A stretch of DNA of 64,000 nt from Parietaria judaica. Taxonomy: Eukaryota; Streptophyta; Magnoliopsida; Rosales; Urticaceae. This document shows positions 1 to 11,010 of the stretch, one piece after another. Made by a program: the position numbers and the translations under genes. The notes below the pieces were generated by a model, which made no database searches, was not told the DNA's origin, and was given only the letters and a program-made list of their open reading frames with translations. The stretch's first letter is position 1. Each line of letters starts with the position of its first letter. Location: the NCBI GenBank assembly GCA_954871525.1, contig OX940861.1, forward strand, positions 40,127,201 through 40,191,200, written 5' to 3'.

Positions 1-150
1 GGCCACATTGCGAATGTTGACGGAAAAATTAACGGTTTTATGCCAAAGTCACAGTCAACGCACGTTGAGCATTTTTGCCGCCAGTTTTAAAGGTTGGGTA
101 CACGGGAGGCAGGTTGACCAAAGGTTGGGTATTTTTGCCGTAATTTTCCC
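1..150. mobile_element. Right end of a Mutator-type (MULE) non-autonomous element, cut by the window edge
   Basis: The segment carries phrases such as 'gcatttttgcc' and 'ggttgggtatttttgccg' and ends in 'taattttccc'. These closely resemble the terminal arms of the complete fold-back element at 35953-36411. The left arm and left TSD lie outside the window, so the boundary at 150 is inferred from similarity only. I see no gene in it. Confidence 0.45.
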
Positions 151-670
151 ATTTGATAATACTACTCTTTCTTTCTTTTTTTTCTTTTTTTTTAATTAAC
201 TTCATAAAAACTCTAATTTCCTTAAAAAAATAGCTATGATAATATGTTTGCAATTTTGAAACTGAAGTACGTTTTAGCTGTTTTTCAAATGGAAATCTTT
301 TTTAAAACTACTCATTTTAATATACATAATAGACAGTTTTTTTTTTTTAAATTGTAGCAAAATGAGTATTTCGTACAATTTTCTATATTATATTATTATT
401 ATTATTATAATTGGGGAGATTCCGGGTGTTGAGGCGGTGCAATTCCAAAAAGAGGGAGAGACCGGTGCCGTCCAAAAAGAGTGGCAGCTAGGGTTTTCAA
501 TTTTCATGTTTGGTTGTTTAAGAATATATGATGAGGAAATTAATTACAAAGATCTTAATTTAATTTGTTGATATTATTATAATGTGTATATGGTATTAAA
601 ATCACATTAATATTATATAATATATCTAACTAAATCAAACATTTGGGTATTCAACAAAACCATCATATTA
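151..670. other. AT-rich intergenic DNA without a recognisable gene
   Basis: The stretch holds poly-T runs, an ATT-rich stretch near 390-410 and short chance ORFs only. No splice structure or family motif is visible. Confidence 0.6.
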
Positions 671-679
671 TTATGATTA

Positions 680-1931
680 GGGTAAACTACGGCTAAAATA
701 CCCAATGTTTCATTTTGTTTTAATTATATACCCAAATTTTTTTTTTGGTGGCTATAATACCTAATGTTTATTCCGTTAACGCGAAACAGACCCGCCATCC
801 ATTCCTCGTTCTCACCGTTAATAATGCTTACGTGGCACCCACGTCGATGCCACTCCCAAAGCAGAAATCGAAGCAAGCCACTTCACCACACCTGAAACTA
901 CGAATAAAAAAATCCACTAAGCTGAAACGAGTCGATCAAAGTATCAGTGGCAAGTCAAGCCCAAATCTTGACAGAGAGCAAGTACACATGCAAGCTCAAA
1001 GTCAATTCATTGAAACGCAACCAGACGAAGAAAACTACGCACAATTCCTCCAAAATTGGGGAACACGAATAAAGTAGAGTGCTTTACCTTCCTGAGGAGA
1101 CTGGTTGTCAAACCCCGAAGACGACGAAGACGAAGAAGACAGTCTCATTCTTCAACGATCGAAGCGAAAAAAACAAAACAGAGAAGCTTGTCGATTACCA
1201 GAAACAACGAATAACGAACAATCTCAGCTCAAATCACCACTGAAAATCTCCTCTTCTCTCAAAGCGCATTTTCAGCTCTTCGTCCGTACACTGAACCACG
1301 AAAATGGCGTCCGAGAGCAAAGCCGACCCACCCCCCTCCCAAGCTCCGAGCCAGAGCGATGATGCGAAACCCTAGCCCCTCCGCAATCACCCGAAGCCAG
1401 CTCCTATACAGAGCCCGAACTCCCTCGACCTCATACGAGCCAGATCTTCGTCCCCCCAACCCTAACCGCCATAGTCCTCGCCGAGTAGAAGAACAAAAGC
1501 CTCGAAGCTCGCCAACCTCGTCAGAGAAACTTTCAATTCGAGAAGCTCAGATCTCGCGGCAATATCCGCAGAGTGCCGCCATTGGAGAAGCTCGCGAACC
1601 AGAAGGTCGTATTCTGTGGAAGCTCGAATGGTGTTTGACTATGGCGAGTCTGAAGAAGAAGAAGATGACGAATTAAAAATAAAAATAAAAAAAGTTTGGT
1701 TTTGCAGAAGCTGAGAGTGAGAGTGAGGGAGAGAAATTGGGGGAATAAAAATGACAAGTGGCATCGACGTGGGTGCCACGTAGGCATTATTAACGGTGAG
1801 AACGAGGAATGGATGGCGGGTCTTTTTCGTGTTAACGGAATAAACATTGGGTATTATAGCCACCAAAAAAAAAGTTTGGGTATATAATTAAAACAGAATG
1901 AAACATTAGGCATTTTAGCCGTAGTTTACCC
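680..1931. mobile_element. Complete non-autonomous MULE-type element with long inverted arms
   Basis: The ends are inverted copies of each other: 'gggtaaactacggctaaaa' at the left matches 'ttttagccgtagtttaccc' at the right with one change. The arms stay similar for roughly 170 bp, to about 850 on the left and 1760 on the right. The element is flanked by the perfect 9-bp direct repeat TTATGATTA at 671-679 and 1932-1940. Nine-base TSDs with long terminal inverted repeats are typical of Mutator-like elements. There is no transposase ORF. The interior (about 900-1680) is far more GC-rich than the arms and looks like host gene sequence, which suggests a Pack-MULE. Confidence 0.85.
1304..1675 (+). 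pseudogene. Possible captured host-gene fragment inside the MULE
   Basis: An ATG at 1304 opens a 23-codon frame beginning MASESKADPPPSQ that ends at a TAG (1373-1375). The GC-rich, codon-like text continues in other frames to about 1675. The composition, so unlike the AT-rich arms, suggests a fragment of a host 5' UTR and first exon picked up by the element. I do not recognise the donor gene. The piece is not a convincing gene by itself, because no frame spans it and no splice sites join the parts. Confidence 0.3.
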
Positions 1932-1940
1932 TTATGATTA

Positions 1941-3024
1941 ATATTATTGCCATAGTAATATATATATATATATAGATAGAGAGAGAGTATTGCCATAGTA
2001 ATATATATATATATATTAAGTATTTTTCAAAATAGAGGATATATTTTTTGCAAAAATAAAAGTAAAATAAGGGTACATAGAATTAAAATTCTCTTCTAAT
2101 TAAATAATAATAATTGGGCCAATTCTTGGATAACCGACCGGCCCAAAGCTTTGGTAGCATGGTCCCACCATTCCCGCTATCTGCGCCAAATTCTGTAAAA
2201 GCGCGTAGACTTCTACTCTCTTTCTCTCCCAATGTATACGGTAATAGTTAGTAATACAATGAAGAGAGAAAATTCATTCAAATTTGATTACGTATCATTA
2301 GCCCTAGTTCTCTCTCGACTCCAACAACGTTGTCAAGTAGAGAACAAGTCCGCCAAAATAAATAATCTTGTTGGTTATGTAGACAAGACAAAAACGTACC
2401 TACCTTTTCAAGATTCAGTTAGCGCAACTCACGAACTTAGATTCGGTCTCAGATAGGATTACGTGGCAGATTCTTCTCTAGTACATGACTCCGACTCTTC
2501 AAAGTGTTGTATCCATTAACTACTAAATGAGATTTTGATTATATATGATCCTAATCTTATGTAATCTGAAATATTGAATCAAAGAATTTAACGATTATCT
2601 GCCTTCAGTTTCCCTAAACTGGTTTGCATGTTTTACGTCAATTTTTTCAAATAAAAAATTGCATGTTGTTGTTAATAGTCATTGATGGAGTGTTTAAGCG
2701 CGTTGACCTCATAAGCGCAGAACACGAGGAGGATTGATGAAGTTGTCTTTTTTCTTTGAATTGGTTTTTTTTTTTTTTAAATAAAAATATTTTAGTCCAC
2801 TAAAGTATTTTTATTGGTTAGTCATAACTAACTCTAAGCAAAGTCAAGGAGCTCCCATCGAACACAAAAACACATAATTAGGGTATCAAGCACTTAATCG
2901 AAGTGCTTAACGGTCTAAGGTAATTGAGTTAGTTTGGCTAAGTGCACTTTTCAAGGAAATTTGAGTAAAATTGCAACAAAAAGTTAATAAAGAAGTTTAA
3001 GTTTTGAGTTAAATCACTTGTTTA
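1941..3024. other. Intergenic DNA, no gene seen
   Basis: The region contains two near-identical short phrases 'attgccatagtaatatatat' (about 1947 and 1991), a TA run and a GA run. The rest is AT-rich. No ORF with family similarity is present. Confidence 0.6.
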
Positions 3025-3371
3025 TGTAGAGCGGAATATGAAGAACACGAAGAATACGTCTTTGCGAGATAACACTCGACTTTCTCAAGCAAAAGCTCAA
3101 TTTTTCATAATCATTTTCAACTCCATACATAAGGTTCGGATACATAATATATAGGAAACAAGAAGACCTTAACGTGTTATCTAATCTTTCCAAATTAAAG
3201 CAATCGAATTAAAACATAAAGAAGAGAAATAAATGTACTCAATACACAATCAACTAAATTAAAGACACAATCAAGTAAATAAAAGACATATAAAGCTATA
3301 AGGGGAATGAATAACTCATGCATATTCATGCACGATACAGCGAGGATTCCCAAGACTTGTGTGCTCCATCA
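3025..3371 (-). repeat. LTR 1 of the tandem array (outer)
   Basis: This copy carries about six single-base differences from LTRs 2-5, for example 'gaagaacacgaagaatacg', 'cgactttctc' and 'aagaagagaaat'. It shares 'aagggga' with LTRs 2-4 near its right end. It is the 3' LTR in element orientation. Confidence 0.85.
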
Positions 3372-4255
3372 TTTCTCCCGAGGTCAATAAAATTCGTCCT
3401 CGAATTTTGACCGTTGGCTCGTCTGGTGACTCCGCTGCAATCGCCGCGCTCGTGCCATCGCCAAAGTCGTCGTAGTAAAATGACTTCCTTGCATGTAACC
3501 TCCCGGCGACAACACGTGATGCCTCCAAATTTTCTTCTTTGTCCGCCTCGCTCGTGTCGTTTCTCCTGTCATTGTCGTGGGTAGCCTCCAAGCTTGAGTG
3601 TCGTTCTCAAACTCGCTCTACATATTCCGGCATTGACCGGTGCCCGCAAATTGAAAATCAAATCGTCCTCCGCTATTTTTTTGTTTTTCGGGTTGAACAT
3701 GTTTGCCACGGTCATCGCAACCATCACGCCAACGGACTCACTTGGTTCGACCGCTTCGGTGACCTTGCTTGACACCAAAACAATCTCATCGCACATGGCT
3801 TTATCGTCGGATTCATCGTACATGGCTTCACCATTCTCCGAATCATCGTACACGGGTTCGTCATACTCCGTCTCGCCGTAAATCGACATGTCGTACACGG
3901 CCTCGCCGTGTTCCGCCTCATCGTACGTCATTTTGTCGTACTCCGGGATAGCCACCTGGAACGCCGCTACCCGTCGCGCATCTTCTGGGACCGCCTCACG
4001 TCGACGCATCGCGTGACTGTAGCCGCCAAAATTCTGCCCGAACAGGTTCGCTCAGTCCTCGGTGTCGGACTCGTCTCGGCGTCGTTGCTCCGTTCGATTC
4101 TGCATCATCGCAGCCATCTGACGGATCAGCAATTCCACTTGAGCACGGAATCCGTCGACCTCTTCTCGTCTCACCATATCCTCTACGAAAGCGTCGCGAA
4201 CGGCTCGTTTCATTGGTGCCTCTGCACAGAAACGAGTGGCTCTGATACCAACTGA
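3372..4255 (-). mobile_element. Internal region, copy 1, with short gag-like and acidic ORFs
   Basis: Reading on the minus strand from the primer-binding site, an ATG at 4213 opens a 53-codon ORF to 4052 beginning MKRAVRDAFVEDMVRR. A 146-codon ORF follows (4009-3569) with repeated YDE/YDD acidic motifs between residues about 24 and 70. Near the 3' end a frame contains KFEDEFY. No protease, reverse transcriptase or integrase is present, so it could only move with help from an autonomous relative. The ORFs may be remnants and not functional genes. Confidence 0.65.
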
Positions 4256-4602
4256 TGTAGAGCGGAATATGAAAAACACGAAGAACACGTCTTTGCGAGA
4301 TAACACTCGAATTTCTCAAGCAAAAACTCAATTTTTCATAATCATTTTCAACTCCATACATAAGGTTCGGATACATAATATATAGGAAACGAGAAGACCT
4401 TAACGTGTTATCTAATCTTTCCAAATTAAAGCAATCGAATTAAAACATAAAGAAGGGAAATAAATGTACTCAATACACAATCAACTAAATTAAAGACACA
4501 ATCAAGTAAATAAAAGACATATAAAGCTATAAGGGGAATGAATAACTCATGCATATTCATGCACGATACAGCGAGGATTCCCAAGACTTGTGTGCTCCAT
4601 CA
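4256..4602 (-). repeat. LTR 2 of the tandem array (inner)
   Basis: It is LTR5-like at the left diagnostic sites ('gaaaaacacgaagaacacg', 'cgaatttctc', 'aagaagggaaat') and LTR1-like ('aagggga') at the right site, as in LTRs 3 and 4. Confidence 0.85.
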
Positions 4603-5486
4603 TTTCTCCCGAGGTCAATAAAATTCGTCCTCGAATTTTGACCGTTGGCTCGTCTGGTGACTCCGCTGCAATCGCCGCGCTCGTGCCATCGCCAAAGTCG
4701 TCGTAGTAAAATGACTTCCTTGCATGTAACCTCCCGGCGACAACACGTGATGCCTCCAAATTTTCTTCTTTGTCCGCCTCGCTCGTGTCGTTTCTCCTGT
4801 CATTGTCGTGGGTAGCCTCCAAGCTTGAGTGTCGTTCTCAAACTCGCTCTACATATTCCGGCATTGACCGGTGCCCGCAAATTGAAAATCAAATCGTCCT
4901 CCGCTATTTTTTTGTTTTTCGGGTTGAACATGTTTGCCACGGTCATCGCAACCATCACGCCAACGGACTCACTTGGTTCGACCGCTTCGGTGACCTTGCT
5001 TGACACCAAAACAATCTCATCGCACATGGCTTTATCGTCGGATTCATCGTACATGGCTTCACCATTCTCCGAATCATCGTACACGGGTTCGTCATACTCC
5101 GTCTCGCCGTAAATCGACATGTCGTACACGGCCTCGCCGTGTTCCGCCTCATCGTACGTCATTTTGTCGTACTCCGGGATAGCCACCTGGAACGCCGCTA
5201 CCCGTCGCGCATCTTCTGGGACCGCCTCACGTCGACGCATCGCGTGACTGTAGCCGCCAAAATTCTGCCCGAACAGGTTCGCTCAGTCCTCGGTGTCGGA
5301 CTCGTCTCGGCGTCGTTGCTCCGTTCGATTCTGCATCATCGCAGCCATCTGACGGATCAGCAATTCCACTTGAGCACGGAATCCGTCGACCTCTTCTCGT
5401 CTCACCATATCCTCTACGAAAGCGTCGCGAACGGCTCGTTTCATTGGTGCCTCTGCACAGAAACGAGTGGCTCTGATACCAACTGA
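4603..5486 (-). mobile_element. Internal region, copy 2
   Basis: It has the same ORF set as copy 1 with identical translations (53-aa ORF 5444-5283; 146-aa ORF 5240-4800). Confidence 0.65.
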
Positions 5487-5833
5487 TGTAGAGCGGAATA
5501 TGAAAAACACGAAGAACACGTCTTTGCGAGATAACACTCGAATTTCTCAAGCAAAAACTCAATTTTTCATAATCATTTTCAACTCCATACATAAGGTTCG
5601 GATACATAATATATAGGAAACGAGAAGACCTTAACGTGTTATCTAATCTTTCCAAATTAAAGCAATCGAATTAAAACATAAAGAAGGGAAATAAATGTAC
5701 TCAATACACAATCAACTAAATTAAAGACACAATCAAGTAAATAAAAGACATATAAAGCTATAAGGGGAATGAATAACTCATGCATATTCATGCACGATAC
5801 AGCGAGGATTCCCAAGACTTGTGTGCTCCATCA
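5487..5833 (-). repeat. LTR 3 of the tandem array (inner)
   Basis: It has the same recombinant-looking base pattern as LTR 2. Confidence 0.85.
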
Positions 5834-6717
5834 TTTCTCCCGAGGTCAATAAAATTCGTCCTCGAATTTTGACCGTTGGCTCGTCTGGTGACTCCGCTGC
5901 AATCGCCGCGCTCGTGCCATCGCCAAAGTCGTCGTAGTAAAATGACTTCCTTGCATGTAACCTCCCGGCGACAACACGTGATGCCTCCAAATTTTCTTCT
6001 TTGTCCGCCTCGCTCGTGTCGTTTCTCCTGTCATTGTCGTGGGTAGCCTCCAAGCTTGAGTGTCGTTCTCAAACTCGCTCTACATATTCCGGCATTGACC
6101 GGTGCCCGCAAATTGAAAATCAAATCGTCCTCCGCTATTTTTTTGTTTTTCGGGTTGAACATGTTTGCCACGGTCATCGCAACCATCACGCCAACGGACT
6201 CACTTGGTTCGACCGCTTCGGTGACCTTGCTTGACACCAAAACAATCTCATCGCACATGGCTTTATCGTCGGATTCATCGTACATGGCTTCACCATTCTC
6301 CGAATCATCGTACACGGGTTCGTCATACTCCGTCTCGCCGTAAATCGACATGTCGTACACGGCCTCGCCGTGTTCCGCCTCATCGTACGTCATTTTGTCG
6401 TACTCCGGGATAGCCACCTGGAACGCCGCTACCCGTCGCGCATCTTCTGGGACCGCCTCACGTCGACGCATCGCGTGACTGTAGCCGCCAAAATTCTGCC
6501 CGAACAGGTTCGCTCAGTCCTCGGTGTCGGACTCGTCTCGGCGTCGTTGCTCCGTTCGATTCTGCATCATCGCAGCCATCTGACGGATCAGCAATTCCAC
6601 TTGAGCACGGAATCCGTCGACCTCTTCTCGTCTCACCATATCCTCTACGAAAGCGTCGCGAACGGCTCGTTTCATTGGTGCCTCTGCACAGAAACGAGTG
6701 GCTCTGATACCAACTGA
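5834..6717 (-). mobile_element. Internal region, copy 3
   Basis: It has the same ORF set as copy 1 with identical translations (53-aa ORF 6675-6514; 146-aa ORF 6471-6031). Confidence 0.65.
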
Positions 6718-7064
6718 TGTAGAGCGGAATATGAAAAACACGAAGAACACGTCTTTGCGAGATAACACTCGAATTTCTCAAGCAAAAACTCAATTTTTCA
6801 TAATCATTTTCAACTCCATACATAAGGTTCGGATACATAATATATAGGAAACGAGAAGACCTTAACGTGTTATCTAATCTTTCCAAATTAAAGCAATCGA
6901 ATTAAAACATAAAGAAGGGAAATAAATGTACTCAATACACAATCAACTAAATTAAAGACACAATCAAGTAAATAAAAGACATATAAAGCTATAAGGGGAA
7001 TGAATAACTCATGCATATTCATGCACGATACAGCGAGGATTCCCAAGACTTGTGTGCTCCATCA
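6718..7064 (-). repeat. LTR 4 of the tandem array (inner)
   Basis: It has the same recombinant-looking base pattern as LTRs 2 and 3. Confidence 0.85.
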
Positions 7065-7948
7065 TTTCTCCCGAGGTCAATAAAATTCGTCCTCGAATTT
7101 TGACCGTTGGCTCGTCTGGTGACTCCGCTGCAATCGCCGCGCTCGTGCCATCGCCAAAGTCGTCGTAGTAAAATGACTTCCTTGCATGTAACCTCCCGGC
7201 GACAACACGTGATGCCTCCAAATTTTCTTCTTTGTCCGCCTCGCTCGTGTCGTTTCTCCTGTCATTGTCGTGGGTAGCCTCCAAGCTTGAGTGTCGTTCT
7301 CAAACTCGCTCTACATATTCCGGCATTGACCGGTGCCCGCAAATTGAAAATCAAATCGTCCTCCGCTATTTTTTTGTTTTTCGGGTTGAACATGTTTGCC
7401 ACGGTCATCGCAACCATCACGCCAACGGACTCACTTGGTTCGACCGCTTCGGTGACCTTGCTTGACACCAAAACAATCTCATCGCACATGGCTTTATCGT
7501 CGGATTCATCGTACATGGCTTCACCATTCTCCGAATCATCGTACACGGGTTCGTCATACTCCGTCTCGCCGTAAATCGACATGTCGTACACGGCCTCGCC
7601 GTGTTCCGCCTCATCGTACGTCATTTTGTCGTACTCCGGGATAGCCACCTGGAACGCCGCTACCCGTCGCGCATCTTCTGGGACCGCCTCACGTCGACGC
7701 ATCGCGTGACTGTAGCCGCCAAAATTCTGCCCGAACAGGTTCGCTCAGTCCTCGGTGTCGGACTCGTCTCGGCGTCGTTGCTCCGTTCGATTCTGCATCA
7801 TCGCAGCCATCTGACGGATCAGCAATTCCACTTGAGCACGGAATCCGTCGACCTCTTCTCGTCTCACCATATCCTCTACGAAAGCGTCGCGAACGGCTCG
7901 TTTCATTGGTGCCTCTGCACAGAAACGAGTGGCTCTGATACCAACTGA
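7065..7948 (-). mobile_element. Internal region, copy 4
   Basis: It has the same ORF set as copy 1 with identical translations (53-aa ORF 7906-7745; 146-aa ORF 7702-7262). Confidence 0.65.
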
Positions 7949-8295
7949 TGTAGAGCGGAATATGAAAAACACGAAGAACACGTCTTTGCGAGATAACACT
8001 CGAATTTCTCAAGCAAAAACTCAATTTTTCATAATCATTTTCAACTCCATACATAAGGTTCGGATACATAATATATAGGAAACGAGAAGACCTTAACGTG
8101 TTATCTAATCTTTCCAAATTAAAGCAATCGAATTAAAACATAAAGAAGGGAAATAAATGTACTCAATACACAATCAACTAAATTAAAGACACAATCAAGT
8201 AAATAAAAGACATATAAAGCTATAAGGAGAATGAATAACTCATGCATATTCATGCACGATACAGCGAGGATTCCCAAGACTTGTGTGCTCCATCA
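7949..8295 (-). repeat. LTR 5 of the tandem array (outer)
   Basis: It matches LTRs 2-4 except 'aaggaga' where they have 'aagggga'. It ends at 8295 (CTCCATCA), after which the sequence becomes unrelated to the array. It is the 5' LTR in element orientation. Confidence 0.85.
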
Positions 8296-9320
8296 TTATC
8301 TCTATTTCATTATAGTAATTATAGTTACGTAATATGTGAAACACCATGAAAGAGGCAACTAATTGCATCAACTTCAACCGGAGCAAAAATAGTTATTGTT
8401 GGTGTACGACTTTATCGTTTATAAATAAGTAAAAACGCAAGTCATTTAAATTCTTACTCCTAGTTGAAGTTGATGCAATTAGTTGATGTACCTCTTATTT
8501 AAAGAGCGGTAGCCCAACACGATTCATAGTCATTAGCTAATATCGGCTCTCGTTGGCATCGGAAACTTTGAATGCTCACCATTAATCCGCAATTGTTTGC
8601 CACAAAACATGTAATTGATTACTGGCATTCTTAATTGCTTAAATAGTTGAAACAAATCAACATTTACTCGCACACAATGAAGACGATAATTGCTCGAGTT
8701 TAATGGACAATGAGACCATCTCTAGACTGCTCGATTGTACAGATCAAGAATCAATAAACTTAATTAGTCGATAACGAACTAGAGGTGAACCTCTTTAAAA
8801 CATAACTTTGGGTCATTTACTTACTTTAACCAGTTCCACACAAATCTCTCGCAGCTAATTCTAATTCCAATTCCAATGAGACCTAACTAACGATCTCTAA
8901 CGTTCAAACTGAATGACTAGCGATGTGCAATTCATCCTCAACCGTCACTAACTCAACTCAGTATCTCTCTTGGCTTAGTTGAATATTTTGTTGTAAGAGT
9001 TATCAAAAATATTCCCTCAAATTTTTAGGTCTAATTTTGTGCAATAACTCGAGTATATATATATATTATTATTATTATTATTTATTTTGGGTGTCATAGG
9101 AATTGAAAACAATAAAGGTGTAGAAAAAGACCCTGAAATGAATTTAAAACTGAAAATATTAATTTACTAAATTTTCTTACTATAAAAACAAATAAAAAAA
9201 GCGGCTTAAACCGCTACCGTTTTTTGCTAAATGATAGCTGTAACAATTTTCATGAAAAACTGCAATCAAATACCGATAATAGATTTGTATCTTCTATAAT
9301 ATATATATATAATCTTAGGT
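8296..9320. other. Intergenic DNA, no gene seen
   Basis: The region is AT-rich with scattered short ORFs only. It contains the hairpin listed separately and an (AT)/(TTA) stretch near 9053-9085. Confidence 0.55.
8357..8484. repeat. Inverted repeat with 22-bp perfect arms
   Basis: The arm 8357-8378 (aactaattgcatcaacttca...) is the exact reverse complement of 8463-8484, with an 84-bp loop. The arms extend imperfectly outward (gaggc / gtacctc). It could be a small MITE core or a hairpin precursor. No TSD was identified. Confidence 0.6.
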
Positions 9321-9446
9321 GTGTGTTTGTTTAGTCTTAATGAGCCTCTTAATCTTAATGATTAAGACGTGGGGTCATTAAGAGTGTGTTTGTTTGGTCT
9401 TAACGAGCCTCTTAATCTTAATGATTAAGATGTGGGGTCATTAAGA
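9321..9446. repeat. Two tandem copies of a 63-bp unit
   Basis: The units 9321-9383 and 9384-9446 begin gtgtgtttgttt and end ggggtcattaaga, with three base differences by eye. The unit holds an internal palindrome (cttaatcttaatgattaag). It resembles the termini of hAT-type MITEs but no full element could be delimited. Confidence 0.7.
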
Positions 9447-10500
9447 CCATTTGTTTTTTACTATTTACAAATTTGAATGGGTCTGACCAGCCTCTTTTTC
9501 GTTGAGACGCATTCCAAAATCTGAATTTTTTTTCCCTCTCTTCGAGTCCTCGTCTCGTTTAACTTCGATATTTTTTTTTTCCTTCAAAAAAATCATTGGT
9601 CTTCCTTCCTCAACTCCAGCGACCCCACACGTCTCCTTCACTTCTCCGGCGAATCGGCGGTGCGCTTCTCCTCCTCCGACCGTGCTCAGCCACCGGCATG
9701 GTTGTTGGGAAGTTTCAAAGCTCCCTTCTCGCACTCTCTTTCTCTCTGCCACTGATTCCTTCTCCGGCGAACCTCTCCGTCGCCGTCGCCGGTGTCCATG
9801 TTAGTATCTCTTTGTTTCTCCACTGTATAGGACATATATTTAGCCATTCATATATATTCTTGTTTATGCCCTAGAATTTGGGATTTTTGTACTTGTGCTT
9901 GGCTGATCAAAATAATGGATTGTATACTCTGTTTGGTAGGTCAACTTAAATTAAAGTATATAAAAATAAATATTTTTAATATATTGGACGCGGAAGATTT
10001 AGAGAGAAATAGATAGATACTATCATTTTGGCACTAAATATATATGCATATTAATGCTTTGGTTGAGATTTTGAGATTACATATCTTAAGTGTCTTACTC
10101 TATCGCCACAAGAATTTTCTCAAAATAAGGTTAAAATCAAATTAAAACCGAAATATCAATAATTAATAAAATTAGCTTTTAATCTCAATAGCGCGAATTT
10201 CAATTGTAAAAGTGAAAAATTGAAAATACGATAACATATATAAATAATTATAAAAACCGCACTAAAAATCCGCTTGCTAGCCTCTAAAAACTATATTGTG
10301 TTACCAAGTGTTGTGAAACGGGAAATTTATCGTTTCCTTACAGATGCACTCTAAATGTTAAAAAATTTAAACAATAAATCTTAAAGTTTGCAAGCGAAAA
10401 TGACATTGTAATATTATAGAGGCCAAATAAATTCCATGAATATAATAGATCCCCGCTCAACTCAAACTACTAAAAGAGAAGAAAAATAAATGGAAGAGAG
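9447..10500. other. Intergenic DNA with a GC-richer island
   Basis: The stretch 9600-9800 is proline/serine-codon rich and carries an ATG at 9699 (MVVGKFQSSLLALSF...), but I could not link it to further exons or a known family. It may be a captured gene fragment or an orphan first exon. The remainder to 10500 is AT-rich. Confidence 0.35.
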
Positions 10501-10510
10501 TTGAACATGT

Positions 10511-10587
10511 GAGCCACGTCAGCAGCCATCTCAGGGTGAAGAATTTTGTGTACTCGAAAGGTACAAACGGAAGAGAGCCACGTCAGC
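10511..10587. promoter_or_regulatory. Duplicated CCACGTCAGC element
   Basis: The 13-mer gagccacgtcagc occurs twice, at 10511-10523 and 10575-10587. CCACGTCA is the core of plant ER-stress (UPR) and bZIP-bound elements. Both copies lie 100-170 bp upstream of a TATA-like run, so they plausibly regulate the small gene at 11011-11255. No regulation can be shown from sequence alone. Confidence 0.45.
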
Positions 10588-10680
10588 TGCCAGCTCAGAC
10601 TAGTTAGTTAAAAGTTGACGAGGCTCATACTACGAAACGAAACCGTTATTCATACTGAAAACGCAATGACTGTATCTATC

Positions 10681-10696
10681 AATATATATATATAGG
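10681..10696 (+). promoter_or_regulatory. TATA-like run upstream of the small-ORF locus
   Basis: The sequence aatatatatatatagg sits about 15 bp before the 55-bp repeats and about 90 bp after the second CCACGTCAGC element. This is a plausible TATA position. The start site is not known. Confidence 0.35.
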
Positions 10697-10710
10697 TCAT
10701 TTCATTCGCC

Positions 10711-10990
10711 ATTGATAGACAGAATCATCTCTCTTGATTTCCTTACTCCATACAGAAATCAGTCATTGATAAACAGAATCATCTCTCTTGGATTTCTTTA
10801 CTCCATACAGAAATCAGCCATTGATAAACAGAATCATCTCTCTTGGATTTCTTTACTCCATACAGAAATCAGCCATTGATAAACAGAATCATCTCTCTTG
10901 GATTTCTTTACTCCATACAGAAATCAGCCATTGATAAACAGAATCATCTCTCTTGGATTTCTTTACTCCATACAGAAATCAGCCATTGAT
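10711..10990 (+). repeat. Five tandem copies of a 55-bp unit in a putative 5' leader
   Basis: Units start with attgat at 10711, 10765, 10820, 10875 and 10930, with a last partial start at 10985. The first is 54 bp and slightly diverged; the others are nearly identical. Each contains aatcatctctcttgg and ccatacagaaatcag. The position just after the TATA-like run suggests that the repeats lie in the transcribed 5' leader of the small gene. Confidence 0.85.
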
Positions 10991-11010
10991 ATCCTTGAAG
11001 TTCTTGAAAG

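Larger units (their letters stand above)
3025..8295 (-). mobile_element. Tandem array of a short non-autonomous LTR retroelement (five LTRs, four internal regions)
   Basis: A 1231-bp unit repeats head to tail. Each unit is a 347-bp LTR followed by an 884-bp internal region, and a fifth LTR closes the array. On the minus strand each LTR starts TGATGGAGCAC and ends CTCTACA. Five bases further lies the primer-binding site TGGTATCAGAGCCA (plus-strand 4237-4250, 5468-5481, 6699-6712, 7930-7943), which matches the 3' end of initiator tRNA-Met. A purine tract (GACCTCGGGAGAAA, minus) abuts the other LTR edge. The translated internal regions are identical in all four units. No reverse transcriptase is encoded, so the element is a TRIM/LARD-like passenger. 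The flanks (GTTTA left, TTATC right) do not form a TSD. Confidence 0.85.

Noticed and set aside
3025..8295. CRISPR-like or satellite reading of the 1231-bp repeat
   Set aside because: The units have LTR ends, a tRNA-Met primer-binding site and a purine tract, so they are a retroelement array.
3024..8300. Target-site duplication around the tandem array
   Set aside because: The flanks GTTTA and TTATC do not match, so I do not claim one.
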